16,110 nucleotides of DNA from Clostridia bacterium (GCA_017407375.1 JAFQWT010000084.1:1-16110), one strand, 5' to 3'. Shown: positions 7,201 through 15,713, counted from the stretch's first letter. Notes: generated from the letters alone by a model not told the origin. Made by a program: numbers and translations.

Positions 7201-10200
7201 ATGAGATCGAATACGCGCTACTCGCCCACGGAAAACGGATTTGTCATCAACGGAAGCTCTGAGATCTTCAACAGAATGCTTTACGGCTCACACAAAAACG
7301 ATGATAAAACCGACCGCTTCTTCACGTTTGCGGGAGACGCCCCCCAGTTTATGGGAGCGATCTCCGACTACACGAAGACCTACATCACGCTGTATGAAAA
7401 GTGCGGCCTCCTCCGGAGCGGACTGGCCGTAACGCCCGGTGTGCGCAAGCCGTACTGGTATTCGAAGGACGTGGACACCACGTCCCGTTGGTTCCACGAC
7501 TCCGAGGATATCCGCGCCGAATTCAAAAACGGCTATATGGAGTATGAGCTGGCTCAGCTTTCGCCGTGGTTCCCCGACGTTCGGGTAAAGCTCGAGGCCT
7601 ATCCTCTCCTCCCCGACGACGGGTATCTCGTCCACTATAGGATCACCACCGACCAGAGAGTTCTGTTCGTGGCGGGCTTTGGGGGCCTTGGGGACAACGA
7701 GCGCGCCGGGCGCTTTGAGTACCGTGGGGTAACGGCGCGCAATTTCACCGCGGCCGATGCCAAGGCCAATGCCGTTGAGGTCTCCCAAAATCGCGCCGTG
7801 GTAACGCACCCGAGCGGAAAGACCATGCGGGTCGGCACCACCTTCCCGGCGCAGTTCGGCCTTGGCTCGGCCAAAGCGATGGCGGAGCCGTATCTCGGCA
7901 CGTTTCTCGCCAGCGCCCCCGAGGACGGTGACGATAACGTCGTAAAGATCGCGGCGGAGATCGAGCCCGATCGGGTGCTTGACGGATACCTCGTTGCCCT
8001 TTATAACTCCGACGAGGAAACGCTTGACAAGTGGCTGGCAATGAAGGACCCTGCGGCGTACGTCAAGCAGCAGCTGTACCAGAAGTATTCCTGCATAGAC
8101 GTGGCAACGCCGGAGCCGACGCTTGACCTTACCATCGCTCCGACGGTGATGGCGATGGACGCCTCGTGGCATAAGGACTCCTTCCACCACGGCGCCATTG
8201 CCTATCACACGCCGTTCCTCGGCTGGAGAAACTGGTACGCCCCCACCGCGCTCGGCTGGGGCGACAGAGTGGAGACCACCATGGCGATGTGGCTCAGCCA
8301 TATCACGCGTGGTGACGTTTCAAAGGAGCGCGTCTTTTACGATGCCACCCCCGTTCCCAAGGGAAAGAACAAGTTTGTCGGACGGTGGCACACGCTGGAA
8401 AACGCGGTCGGCCGCCTTCCTTCCCTGATCGGTTGGGACGGCAAGCCTGTGTACGGCCCCTACAATATGCAGGAATGCGCCCTCGACATGATGCTCTATT
8501 ATATCGAGTGGTCGGGGAATTTTGAGCTGGCGGAAACATACTACGACGACCTTTGCTCCATGGCCGAGTTTGAAAGACGGATCTTTGATCCGGATGACGA
8601 CGGGCTCTATCAGAACGTGCTGAACACGTGGATCTCCGACGGGCATAACTACAACGGTGCGGGCTGCGCGCAGTCAAGCGCCTACAACTACCGCGCCAAC
8701 CTTGTGCTGTCCAAGATCGCCAAGCGGCTCGGGCGCGACGGAGAGCCCTTCGCCAAGCAGGCCGAGAAGATCAAGAAGGCGCTGAACGAAAAGCTGTGGG
8801 TCGCGAGTGAGGGCGTGATCGCCGAATACCTTGACACGATCGGGAACCGCCTGATCCATACATCCGTGGAGCTTCCGACGGTATACCACGTCATGGACTC
8901 CGAGATGATCGACGATTTCAAAGCGTACCGAACGCTGAAGTTCACCGAAAGGCATATCAAGAGCATTGAGACCGTGGGCATCGGCGGACGGCTGAGCTAT
9001 TCGTCCAACTGGCTGCCCAAGCAGTATTCGCAGTGCGGGATATTTCCCCAGGAGAACGCGCATCTTTCGCTTGTGTATTATAAGCTCGGTCTTAAGGAGG
9101 CCGCCAAGAAGATCCTCGACGGCATCGCGGACTGCTATTTCACGGGCAGAAACCCCGGTATGGCACCGCACGTTCAGTCGGCAAGAGGCACGTGCGATCT
9201 TGGCGATATGGACTTCTCCGACGTGTCCAGCACCTATCTGCGCCTGGTCATTGAGGGGCTTTTTGGCATCCGGATCAACGCTCTTGACGGCGTTATCCGT
9301 ATCGAGCCCGGCTTCCCGAGCGAGTGGGAGCACGCGAGCATAACGCTCAAGGATATTGCGCTCCACTACACGAGAAAAGGGAACCAGGAGATCTTCAACG
9401 TCTACAGCGAAAGAGAAGAGACGAAGCTCCTGAGGATCCCCATGCGCTCCACGGGGATCGAGGCGGTGCTGCTGGACGGAGAGCCGGTCCCCTACGAGAT
9501 CGTGGCGGCGCCGAACAACAGCTTTATCAAGCTCTCGGTGGACAAGGTCGGCAGGTTCCAGCTCCGCGTGATGCACAGCGGAGACCCCCTCCCGACGCTC
9601 GTGTGCCAAAACAGCGTTCTCCCCGGCAACAGGATCGCGTTTGAGGTGCAGGGGGGCGACGTTGTTGACGTTGTTGACGTGTCGGAGGCCCTCGAGGACG
9701 TCAGGATCGTCGGACGGAAGGTCTATGCCAAGGCCAAGGACGTGCCGGGGGACCACACGCTGTTCCTTCGCACCCGCTCCGGTGAATACGATGCCTGGCT
9801 TGCGGCCGACTACGATATTCCGGTGGAGGAGGTCGCGCTTCCGCCCCTCGCGGATAAGCCGTTTGTGCCCGTCGATATCAGCCGCTTCTTCAACTGCAGC
9901 ATGACGGAGGTGCACGAGCAGGCGTACCTCAGCCCAAGGCCCCTGGGATACTCGATGGGGCTCCATCAGAACGGGCGGTACTCGCACAACTACAACCACG
10001 GCCCGGCAGGCACGGCCTACGTGGACGATTCGCTCTTCAGAAATTCGGGCGGGACCGTCCGCACGCCGTCCGGGATCCCGTTTGCCACACCGGCGGAAAA
10101 CGACAACCTGGCCTGCGTTTCCATTTTCGACGTTTTTCCGACGGAGATGACCGTTCCGCTTGACGGAAAGGGGCAGGAGGTGGCGGTCCTGTTTGTCGCA

Positions 10201-10482
10201 AGCACCTTCCATCTGCATGCGCATGTGGAGAATGCCCGCATCACGGTCACCTATGCCGATGGGACGTCCGTGGAGACCCCGCTCGTTTATCCCCTCAGCA
10301 TTGACGACTGGATCACGCCGGCCCTCACGACCGAGGCCGAGATCTTCTACTTCAGCAACTTCAACCACGCCACCGTCAAGAGGATCCGGCTCGATCCCGA
10401 CAAGGAGCTGGCAAGCATCAAGATCGAGGCCATCGCCAACGAGGTCATCCTCGGCGTGGCGGGCATCAGCATCAGCCGATAA
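7201..10482 (+). CDS. Large six-hairpin glycosidase-like protein (DUF4450-like)
   Basis: This 1093-residue protein has no signal peptide and follows the propeller gene by 36 bp, with GGAGG 6 bases before ATG. Residues about 1-300 look like an N-terminal beta-sandwich (NRMLYGSH, AGFGGLGDNE). Residues about 310-720 look like an (alpha/alpha)6 barrel: GWRNWYAPTALGWGDR, YNMQECALDMMLYYIEW, NTWISDGHNYNGAGCAQSS and GIFPQENAHLSL. Residues about 720-1093 are beta-rich and end with a module (VDISRFFN, YADGTSVETPLVYPL) that resembles carbohydrate-binding sandwiches. The overall layout recalls DUF4450 and GH78-like enzymes of pectin-degrading loci; this is recognition by eye, and the catalytic residues are not assigned. 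By hand count it has 19 AGA/AGG arginine codons, whereas the GH2 gene has one, so it may have a different history from its operon partners. Confidence 0.7.
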   Translation: MRSNTRYSPTENGFVINGSSEIFNRMLYGSHKNDDKTDRFFTFAGDAPQFMGAISDYTKTYITLYEKCGLLRSGLAVTPGVRKPYWYSKDVDTTSRWFHDSEDIRAEFKNGYMEYELAQLSPWFPDVRVKLEAYPLLPDDGYLVHYRITTDQRVLFVAGFGGLGDNERAGRFEYRGVTARNFTAADAKANAVEVSQNRAVVTHPSGKTMRVGTTFPAQFGLGSAKAMAEPYLGTFLASAPEDGDDNVVKIAAEIEPDRVLDGYLVALYNSDEETLDKWLAMKDPAAYVKQQLYQKYSCIDVATPEPTLDLTIAPTVMAMDASWHKDSFHHGAIAYHTPFLGWRNWYAPTALGWGDRVETTMAMWLSHITRGDVSKERVFYDATPVPKGKNKFVGRWHTLENAVGRLPSLIGWDGKPVYGPYNMQECALDMMLYYIEWSGNFELAETYYDDLCSMAEFERRIFDPDDDGLYQNVLNTWISDGHNYNGAGCAQSSAYNYRANLVLSKIAKRLGRDGEPFAKQAEKIKKALNEKLWVASEGVIAEYLDTIGNRLIHTSVELPTVYHVMDSEMIDDFKAYRTLKFTERHIKSIETVGIGGRLSYSSNWLPKQYSQCGIFPQENAHLSLVYYKLGLKEAAKKILDGIADCYFTGRNPGMAPHVQSARGTCDLGDMDFSDVSSTYLRLVIEGLFGIRINALDGVIRIEPGFPSEWEHASITLKDIALHYTRKGNQEIFNVYSEREETKLLRIPMRSTGIEAVLLDGEPVPYEIVAAPNNSFIKLSVDKVGRFQLRVMHSGDPLPTLVCQNSVLPGNRIAFEVQGGDVVDVVDVSEALEDVRIVGRKVYAKAKDVPGDHTLFLRTRSGEYDAWLAADYDIPVEEVALPPLADKPFVPVDISRFFNCSMTEVHEQAYLSPRPLGYSMGLHQNGRYSHNYNHGPAGTAYVDDSLFRNSGGTVRTPSGIPFATPAENDNLACVSIFDVFPTEMTVPLDGKGQEVAVLFVASTFHLHAHVENARITVTYADGTSVETPLVYPLSIDDWITPALTTEAEIFYFSNFNHATVKRIRLDPDKELASIKIEAIANEVILGVAGISISR

Positions 10483-10500
10483 GGCCAAGGTCAAAAAGCA

Positions 10501-10530
10501 AAAGCCACCCGTACAACGGGTGGCTTTTTG
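10501..10530. terminator. Bidirectional terminator between the carbohydrate operon and the XRE gene
   Basis: AAAGCCACCCGT (10501-10512) pairs perfectly with ACGGGTGGCTTT (10516-10527) around an ACA loop. On the plus strand the stem ends in a T run. On the minus strand it is followed by T-rich sequence (complement of 10494-10503). It lies 18 bases after the plus-strand stop and about 36 bases after the minus-strand XRE stop, so it can serve both convergent transcripts. Confidence 0.9.
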
Positions 10531-10565
10531 AAAAGCGCAGCGCTTGGCGGCGCCGTAACGCCGTC

Positions 10566-11159
10566 TTATTTTCTCCGCAAGAAGTGCGAGAGCCAGACGA
10601 TCAGCTCGCCGGGGGCGGCGAGGAGGAAGAGCATCCAAAGGTTTCGGGGGAGCAGGGCGATATAGGCCGAAAGGAGGAGGGTCGCCAGCAGTAGGCCCAC
10701 AAGGAGGAAGTTGCGCCCGCGCCGACCCCACAGCGTATTGAAGACCAAAAGCACGATGAGTGAGACGGGGACCGCGTACACAAACATCTGCCAGAGGTAG
10801 ATGCCCAGCGTGGCAAGGATCACAAAGGCCGCGGTCACGGCGGCGTACACACCGAAAAAGGCGAGCAGCGTGGTGACGGTGTGGCGGCGGGTCACGTTGT
10901 CCGCAGGGGCGGGGGGCTCTCCCTCATGCGGGGTGAGGATCCAGTCCACGCTCACACCGAAAATACGCGAGAGGGCGCACAGCACGTAGGCATCGGGGAC
11001 CGACTCCCCGCGCTCCCATTTGGAGACCGCCTTGTCGGAATAGCTGAGGGCCTCACCAAGCTCCAGCTGCGTCATTTTGCGGGACTGGCGCAGGGCGGCA
11101 ATGTTTTTTGCCGTCACGGACGAGAGGTCGGGGGTAGGGGAGAGCATCGGCTCACTCAT
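10566..11159 (-). CDS. XRE-family HTH regulator with C-terminal membrane domain
   Basis: This 197-residue protein is a probable membrane-anchored DNA-binding regulator. Residues about 17-75 form a Cro/C1-type helix-turn-helix (NIAALRQSRKMTQLELGEAL, then SYSDKAVSKWERGESVPD and FGVSVDWIL). After a short proline-rich linker, four hydrophobic segments are visible at about 94-116, 124-143, 149-170 and 174-192. The start at 11159 is supported by AAAGGAG 7 bases upstream; Met5 is a weaker alternative. Its own promoter lies in the alaS intergenic region, so autoregulation and an effect on the divergent alaS promoter are possible but unsupported. No partner gene is next to it, and its target and signal cannot be told from the sequence. 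Related HTH-plus-membrane-helix proteins are common in Clostridia and mostly uncharacterised. Confidence 0.88.
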   Translation of the reverse strand: MSEPMLSPTPDLSSVTAKNIAALRQSRKMTQLELGEALSYSDKAVSKWERGESVPDAYVLCALSRIFGVSVDWILTPHEGEPPAPADNVTRRHTVTTLLAFFGVYAAVTAAFVILATLGIYLWQMFVYAVPVSLIVLLVFNTLWGRRGRNFLLVGLLLATLLLSAYIALLPRNLWMLFLLAAPGELIVWLSHFLRRK

Positions 11160-11188
11160 GGGCGTTCTCCTTTCTCACTTTTTTATAA

Positions 11189-11217
11189 AGTATACCACAG
11201 AGGGGGCAAAAAGTCAA
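11189..11217 (-). promoter_or_regulatory. Promoter of the XRE regulator
   Basis: On the minus strand, TTGACT (11217-11212) and TATACT (11194-11189) are separated by 17 bases. The predicted start is near 11182, giving a leader of about 25 bases that contains the AAAGGAG site. Its -35 box is about 40 bp from the -35 box of the divergent alaS promoter. Confidence 0.85.
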
Positions 11218-11257
11218 GTTTTTTGCATTCCGCGGGGCGCGCTTTTCCGCCGCCCTC

Positions 11258-11286
11258 TTGACATTCCTTCGTTTGTATATTATAAT
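11258..11286 (+). promoter_or_regulatory. alaS promoter
   Basis: TTGACA (11258-11263), 17 bases, then TATAAT (11281-11286): a perfect sigma-A promoter. Transcription should start near 11293, leaving a leader of only about 50 bases before ATG 11346. A T-box riboswitch, common upstream of aminoacyl-tRNA synthetase genes in Bacillota, needs far more length and is not present after this promoter. Confidence 0.92.
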
Positions 11287-11345
11287 CTTTTAGTAAAATA
11301 TAAGCAAAAACGGCGCCCCTCGGCGGCGCTACGGAGGTTACGGAT

Positions 11346-13964
11346 ATGAAATGGACGTCACTGAACGATCTGCGTGAGGCCTTCCTCTCTTTTTTTGAGG
11401 AGCACGGCCACCTGCGCCTGCCCAGCTACTCGCTGGTGCCGAACGGGGACCGCTCACTGCTTCTCATCAACTCGGGCATGGCCCCGATGAAGAAGTTCTT
11501 TACGGGGGAGGTCACCCCGCCCTCGCCCCGCGTGGCCACGTGCCAGAAGTGCATCCGCACGCCCGACCTTGAGCGTGTCGGTCACACGGCGCGCCACGGC
11601 ACCTTCTTTGAAATGCTCGGCAACTTCTCGTTTGGCGATTACTTCAAGGAGGAGGCCATCGCCCTCGCGTGGGAGTTCCTGACGAAGCGCCTTGAGATCC
11701 CCGGGGAGCTTCTCTGGCCCTCGATCTACGAGGAGGACGAGGAGGCGTACGCCATCTGGACCGAGAAGATCGGTGTCCCCGCGGAGCGCGTGGTGCGCCT
11801 TGGGAAGGACGACAACTTCTGGGAGCACGGCCAGGGCCCCTGCGGCCCCTGCTCGGAGATCTACTTTGACCGTGGTGAGAAGTACGGCTGCGGCTCTCCC
11901 GACTGCCGTCCGGGCTGCGACTGTGACCGCTATATGGAGATCTGGAACAACGTGTTCTCGCAGTTCTCAAACGACGGTGCGGGCAACTACACCGAGCTGG
12001 CACAGAAGAACATCGACACGGGCATGGGCCTTGAGCGCCTGGCCTGCGTGCTTCAGGGGGTGGATAACCTCTTTGAGGTCGACACCGTCCGCCGCGTGCT
12101 GGACGCCGTCTGTGCGATCGCGGGGAAGACCTACGGGGAAAGCGCCGCGCATGACGTCTCGATCCGCGTGGTGACCGACCACGTGCGCTCGGCCACCTTT
12201 ATGATCGCGGACGGCGTGATCCCCTCGAACGAGGGACGCGGCTACGTGCTGCGCCGCATCCTCCGCCGTGCCTCGCGCCACGGTAAGCTCCTCGGCATTG
12301 ACCGCCTCTTCCTCACCGAGCTTTGCGAGATCGCCATCGGTGAGAGCGCGGGCGCCTATCCCGAGCTTTCCGAAAAGCACGACTATATCCTGCGTGTGGT
12401 CCTCCGTGAGGAGGAGCGCTTCCACGCCACGCTTGACGGCGGCCTTGGCCTGCTTTCCGAGGTGATCGGCAAAACGCTTGCCGAGGGCGGTAAGACCCTT
12501 GCGGGGGCCGATGCCTTTAAGCTCTACGATACCTACGGCTTCCCCGTGGACCTCACGCGGGAGATCGCCGCCGAGCGCGGCCTTACCCTTGACGAGGAGG
12601 GCTTTGCCACCCTGATGAACGAGCAGCGCGCCCGCGCCCGCGCCGCCCGCGGTGCCACCGAGGGCTGGAGCGATACCGACACCCTGCCCGAGGGGCTCGA
12701 GCCCACCGTGTTCGTTGGCTACACGGCCCTGGAGGCCGCCGTCCGCGTGACGGCGCTCCTTGCGGGCGGTGAGCCCGTCGGGGAGCTTTGCGAGGGCACG
12801 GGCACCGTGGTGCTGGACGTCACGCCCTTTTACGGTGAGGGCGGCGGCCAGGTCGGGGACGTGGGTGTCCTCACGGCGGACGGTGTCCGCCTTACGGTCC
12901 GCGATACCAAAAAATCGGGGGGCGTGTACCTCCACGAGGTGACGGTCGATGCGGGCTGTGTCCGCGTGGGCGATGCCCTCACCGCCGCCGTGGATGCCTC
13001 CCGCCGCGCCGCCACCGCGCGCAACCACTCGGCCTGCCACCTGCTTCAGGCGGCGCTCCGCACCGTGCTTGGTAAGCACGTGGAGCAGGCGGGCTCGTAC
13101 GTTGATGAGCGTGAGCTGCGCTTTGACTTTACCCACTTTGCCGCCCTCACGGAGGAGGAGCGCCGCCGCGTGGAGACGCTGGTCAACCGCGCCATCCTTG
13201 TGGCCGAGCGCACCGCCACCATCGAGACCGACCGTAAGTCGGCCGAGGAGATGGGCGCCATGGCCCTCTTCTCCGAGAAGTACGGCACCCGCGTGCGCGT
13301 GGTCCGCATCGGGGAGACCTCCACCGAGCTTTGCGGCGGTACCCACGTTGGCAACACGGGGGAGATCGGCCTTTTCCGCATCACGTCGGAAAGCTCGGTC
13401 GCCGCGGGTGTGCGCCGCATCACCGCCGTCACGGGGGAGAACGTGCTTTCTCTCCTTGAGGAGCGTGAGACCCTGCTTGCCACCGTGGCCGAGCGCCTGA
13501 AGGCCCCCTCGCTTGCCGAGCTTCCTCACCGCGCCGAGCAGACGGTGGGCGACCTGCGCGAGGTGCGCCGCAAGCTCGAAAGCGCCGAGGCCCGCCTCTC
13601 CGAGGCGAAGCTTGCCTCGCTCATCTCGTCGGCCGAGACGGTGGGCGCCGTGCGCCTTTTGACCGCGCGGCTTGACGCCACGCCCGATGCCGCCCGCACG
13701 ATGTGCGATGCGGTCAAGGAAAAGCACCCCGATATGGTGGCCGTCTTTGCCGCCGTCACGGGCGATAAGCTCACCTTTGTCACCTGCTGCGGTGCCGATG
13801 CCGTCAAGGCGGGCGCCCACGCGGGCAAGCTGGCCTCTGCCGTCGCCGCCGTTACGGGCGGCAAGGGTGGCGGCCGCCCCGACAGTGCCATGGCGGGCGG
13901 TAAGGAGCTTTCCAAAATTGAGGAGGCCCTCGCTACGGCCAAGACGCTTCTCGGCGGATGCTAA
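11346..13964 (+). CDS. alaS: Alanyl-tRNA synthetase
   Basis: AlaRS attaches alanine to tRNA(Ala) in the cytosol and hydrolyses mischarged Ser- and Gly-tRNA. The 872-residue protein is full length. The class II catalytic domain comes first (LINSGMAPMKKFFTGEVTPP, RHGTFFEMLGNFSFGD, NTGMGLERLACVLQG-type segment), then the tRNA-binding helical region. The editing domain has its zinc-binding set His561/His565 (NHSACH) and Cys663/His667 (CGGTH). A coiled-coil stretch follows (about 700-770) and the C-Ala domain ends with GGKGGGRPDSAMAGG. The insert YGCGSPDCRPGCDCDRYMEIWN-like region near residues 179-200, rich in cysteine, is typical of clostridial AlaRS. GGAGG lies 8 bases before the start. It has its own promoter and terminator and is probably monocistronic. 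Confidence 0.98.
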   Translation: MKWTSLNDLREAFLSFFEEHGHLRLPSYSLVPNGDRSLLLINSGMAPMKKFFTGEVTPPSPRVATCQKCIRTPDLERVGHTARHGTFFEMLGNFSFGDYFKEEAIALAWEFLTKRLEIPGELLWPSIYEEDEEAYAIWTEKIGVPAERVVRLGKDDNFWEHGQGPCGPCSEIYFDRGEKYGCGSPDCRPGCDCDRYMEIWNNVFSQFSNDGAGNYTELAQKNIDTGMGLERLACVLQGVDNLFEVDTVRRVLDAVCAIAGKTYGESAAHDVSIRVVTDHVRSATFMIADGVIPSNEGRGYVLRRILRRASRHGKLLGIDRLFLTELCEIAIGESAGAYPELSEKHDYILRVVLREEERFHATLDGGLGLLSEVIGKTLAEGGKTLAGADAFKLYDTYGFPVDLTREIAAERGLTLDEEGFATLMNEQRARARAARGATEGWSDTDTLPEGLEPTVFVGYTALEAAVRVTALLAGGEPVGELCEGTGTVVLDVTPFYGEGGGQVGDVGVLTADGVRLTVRDTKKSGGVYLHEVTVDAGCVRVGDALTAAVDASRRAATARNHSACHLLQAALRTVLGKHVEQAGSYVDERELRFDFTHFAALTEEERRRVETLVNRAILVAERTATIETDRKSAEEMGAMALFSEKYGTRVRVVRIGETSTELCGGTHVGNTGEIGLFRITSESSVAAGVRRITAVTGENVLSLLEERETLLATVAERLKAPSLAELPHRAEQTVGDLREVRRKLESAEARLSEAKLASLISSAETVGAVRLLTARLDATPDAARTMCDAVKEKHPDMVAVFAAVTGDKLTFVTCCGADAVKAGAHAGKLASAVAAVTGGKGGGRPDSAMAGGKELSKIEEALATAKTLLGGC

Positions 13965-13973
13965 CACAAAAAA

Positions 13974-13997
13974 GGAGAGCCACGGCTCTCCTTTTTT
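13974..13997. terminator. alaS terminator, likely bidirectional
   Basis: GGAGAGC (13974-13980) pairs with GCTCTCC (13985-13991) around CACG. Six As precede the stem and six Ts follow it, so the structure works on either strand. It begins 10 bases after the alaS stop and can also catch readthrough from the convergent comM gene. Confidence 0.92.
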
Positions 13998-14070
13998 CGT
14001 TTGCCCCTTCCCCCGATACGGCACTACTCCCGCGCCCATTCCCTCAAAAATGTAAAAGAAACTATGCACA

Positions 14071-14093
14071 AAGACCGCGTTTGCGGTCTTTTT
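14071..14093. terminator. Hairpin just downstream of comM, probable terminator
   Basis: AAGACCGC (14071-14078) pairs with GCGGTCTT (14083-14090) around GTTT. The plus-strand side has the better T run (TTTTTGCTTTTA), while on the minus strand only a broken T-rich tract follows. For comM it lies 5-8 bases after the stop codon. It acts either as a weak comM terminator backed up by the hairpin at 13974-13997, or as a second plus-strand terminator behind alaS. Confidence 0.7.
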
Positions 14094-14097
14094 GCTT

Positions 14098-15612
14098 TTA
14101 GCGCTGCCAATACTTGCGGTCAAGGGTGCGGTACTGTACCGCCTCGGCTACGTGGGCGGCGCCGATGGTCTCGCTTCCCGCAAGGTCGGCGATGGTGCGG
14201 GCAATGCGGAGGATCTTGTCGTGCCCGCGGGCCGAAAGCCCCAGCTTATCAAAGGCCGAGCGGAGCATGGCGGCGGCCGCCTCGTCAAGGACACAGTCGC
14301 GCTTCAGCTCCTCAGGCGTGAGGCGGGCGTTCGGGCGGGGGGAGCGCTCGGTGGACAGGCGGCGCGCCGCCGCCACCCGCTCACGAATCGCCTCGCTCGG
14401 CTCGCCCCGCTTTCTGGCCGAAAGCTCGTCAAAGGTGAGTGAGGGGACCTCCACCTGGATGTCCAGACGGTCAAGGAGCGGGCCCGAAATGCGCGAGAGA
14501 TAGCGTTTGACCTCCTCGGGACGGCAGGTGCAGGTACGCACGCGGTCGCCAAAGTAGCCGCAGCGGCAGGGGTTCATCGCGCACACCAGCATAAAGCTGG
14601 CGGGATAGTCGGCTCTGGCCGCCACCCGCGTGACGGTCACGGTGCCGTCCTCCAGCGGCTGGCGGAGGGTCTCAAGGAGCGCGGGAGAAAATTCGGGCAG
14701 CTCGTCCAGGAACAAAATGCCGTGGTCGGCCAGCGAGATCTCGCCGGGGCGGGGGGTGGAGCCACCGCCGATCATTCCCGCCGCCGACACCGTATGGTGA
14801 GGAGAGCGGAAGGGGCGCCGTGTGACCAGCCCGCCGATCGGCATTCCCGCCACCGAGTGGACGCGCGTGACCTCGACCGACTCGGCAAAGGACATCGGCG
14901 GCAGGATGGAGGGGATGCGCTTGGCCAGCATCGACTTGCCCGAGCCGGGCGGCCCGATCAGAAGGAGGTTGTGGCCACCTGCCGCCGCCACCTCAATGGC
15001 GCGGCGCGCCTTGGCCTGGCCTGCCACCTCGGCAAAGTCGGCCGTGGGGCGGTTGCCCTCGGCGGTGGCGGCAGGGTCAAAGAGGGTAGGGGAGAGCTCC
15101 GCCTTCCCCGTAAGATGTGAGAACACCTCGGAGAAGGTCGCCACGCCAAACACCTCGATCCCCTCGGCGATCGAGGCCTCCACGGCGTTTGGCCGCGGGA
15201 CAAAGATGCGGCGGCAGCCCGCCTCCCTGGCCGCCAGGGTCAGGGACAAAACGCCCGCCTGCGGGCGCACCTCACCCGAGAGAGACAGCTCACCAAGGAA
15301 GCACGCCCCCTGGCTTGCCTCGGGCGGGATCGCCCCCGAGGCCGTGAGCAGGCCCACAAGGATAGCAAGGTCAAAGGCCGAGCCCTCCTTTTTGCGGTTG
15401 GCGGGCGCCAGGTTGACAAGGATATGGCGGTCGGGAAAGCGGAAGCCGCTGGAAACGCACGCCGCCCGCACGCGCTCACGCGCCTCGCGCACGGCGTTGT
15501 CGGGCAGACCCACGACCTCAAACCTCTCCATGCCCGCCGTGACGCTGCACTCCACGGTCACAAGAAAACCGTCGATCCCGACAAGCCCCGCGCTGTAAAT
15601 TTTGGAAACCAT
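14098..15612 (-). CDS. comM: YifB/ComM-type magnesium chelatase-like AAA+ ATPase
   Basis: ComM proteins are hexameric DNA helicases that promote branch migration during natural transformation in some bacteria; in Clostridia the role is mostly unproven. The 504-residue protein starts MVSKIYSAGLVGIDGFLV, as the family does. An N-terminal ChlI-like domain (about 1-170: GLPDNAVREARERVRAA, VNLAPANRKKEGSAFDL) is followed by the AAA+ domain with Walker A GPPGSGKS (220-227), Walker B ILFLDEL (299-305), RSPHHTVSAAGMIGGG (269-284) and an arginine-rich C-terminal lid ending in a LSARGHDKILRIARTIADL-type segment. Five cysteines between 344 and 363 (CAMNPCRCGYFG, CTC) match the possible metal-binding cluster of the family. 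A frame extension to 15705 is rejected because it lacks family similarity; the ribosome binding site before 15612 (GGGAGAGG) is only fair. Confidence 0.94.
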   Translation of the reverse strand: MVSKIYSAGLVGIDGFLVTVECSVTAGMERFEVVGLPDNAVREARERVRAACVSSGFRFPDRHILVNLAPANRKKEGSAFDLAILVGLLTASGAIPPEASQGACFLGELSLSGEVRPQAGVLSLTLAAREAGCRRIFVPRPNAVEASIAEGIEVFGVATFSEVFSHLTGKAELSPTLFDPAATAEGNRPTADFAEVAGQAKARRAIEVAAAGGHNLLLIGPPGSGKSMLAKRIPSILPPMSFAESVEVTRVHSVAGMPIGGLVTRRPFRSPHHTVSAAGMIGGGSTPRPGEISLADHGILFLDELPEFSPALLETLRQPLEDGTVTVTRVAARADYPASFMLVCAMNPCRCGYFGDRVRTCTCRPEEVKRYLSRISGPLLDRLDIQVEVPSLTFDELSARKRGEPSEAIRERVAAARRLSTERSPRPNARLTPEELKRDCVLDEAAAAMLRSAFDKLGLSARGHDKILRIARTIADLAGSETIGAAHVAEAVQYRTLDRKYWQR

Positions 15613-15713
15613 GGCCTCTCCCACGGGCACATCGCGCCCGATTTTTGTAAAATTGTAAAGAAAACGCGTCAAAAAGCAGAGGAGGCAGGGCAGAGCCACC
15701 GCCACCCATCTCC

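Noticed and set aside
8674..10731. A 685-codon minus-strand ORF opposite the large glycosidase-like gene
   Set aside because: It is an antisense shadow that runs through a bidirectional terminator and into the XRE gene; its sequence shows no family signature.
10566..11159. XRE gene as a phage repressor or toxin-antitoxin member
   Set aside because: It has four membrane segments and no integrase, phage genes or partner toxin nearby.
11287..11345. T-box riboswitch before alaS
   Set aside because: The leader is only about 50 bases, with no room for the specifier and antiterminator domains, and the conserved T-box motif was not seen.
11967..14123. A 718-codon minus-strand ORF opposite alaS
   Set aside because: It is an antisense shadow of alaS and crosses two hairpin terminators.
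15613..15705. In-frame N-terminal extension of comM by about 31 residues
   Set aside because: Family members start at MVSKIYSA-like sequence, and the extension overlaps the second promoter candidate.
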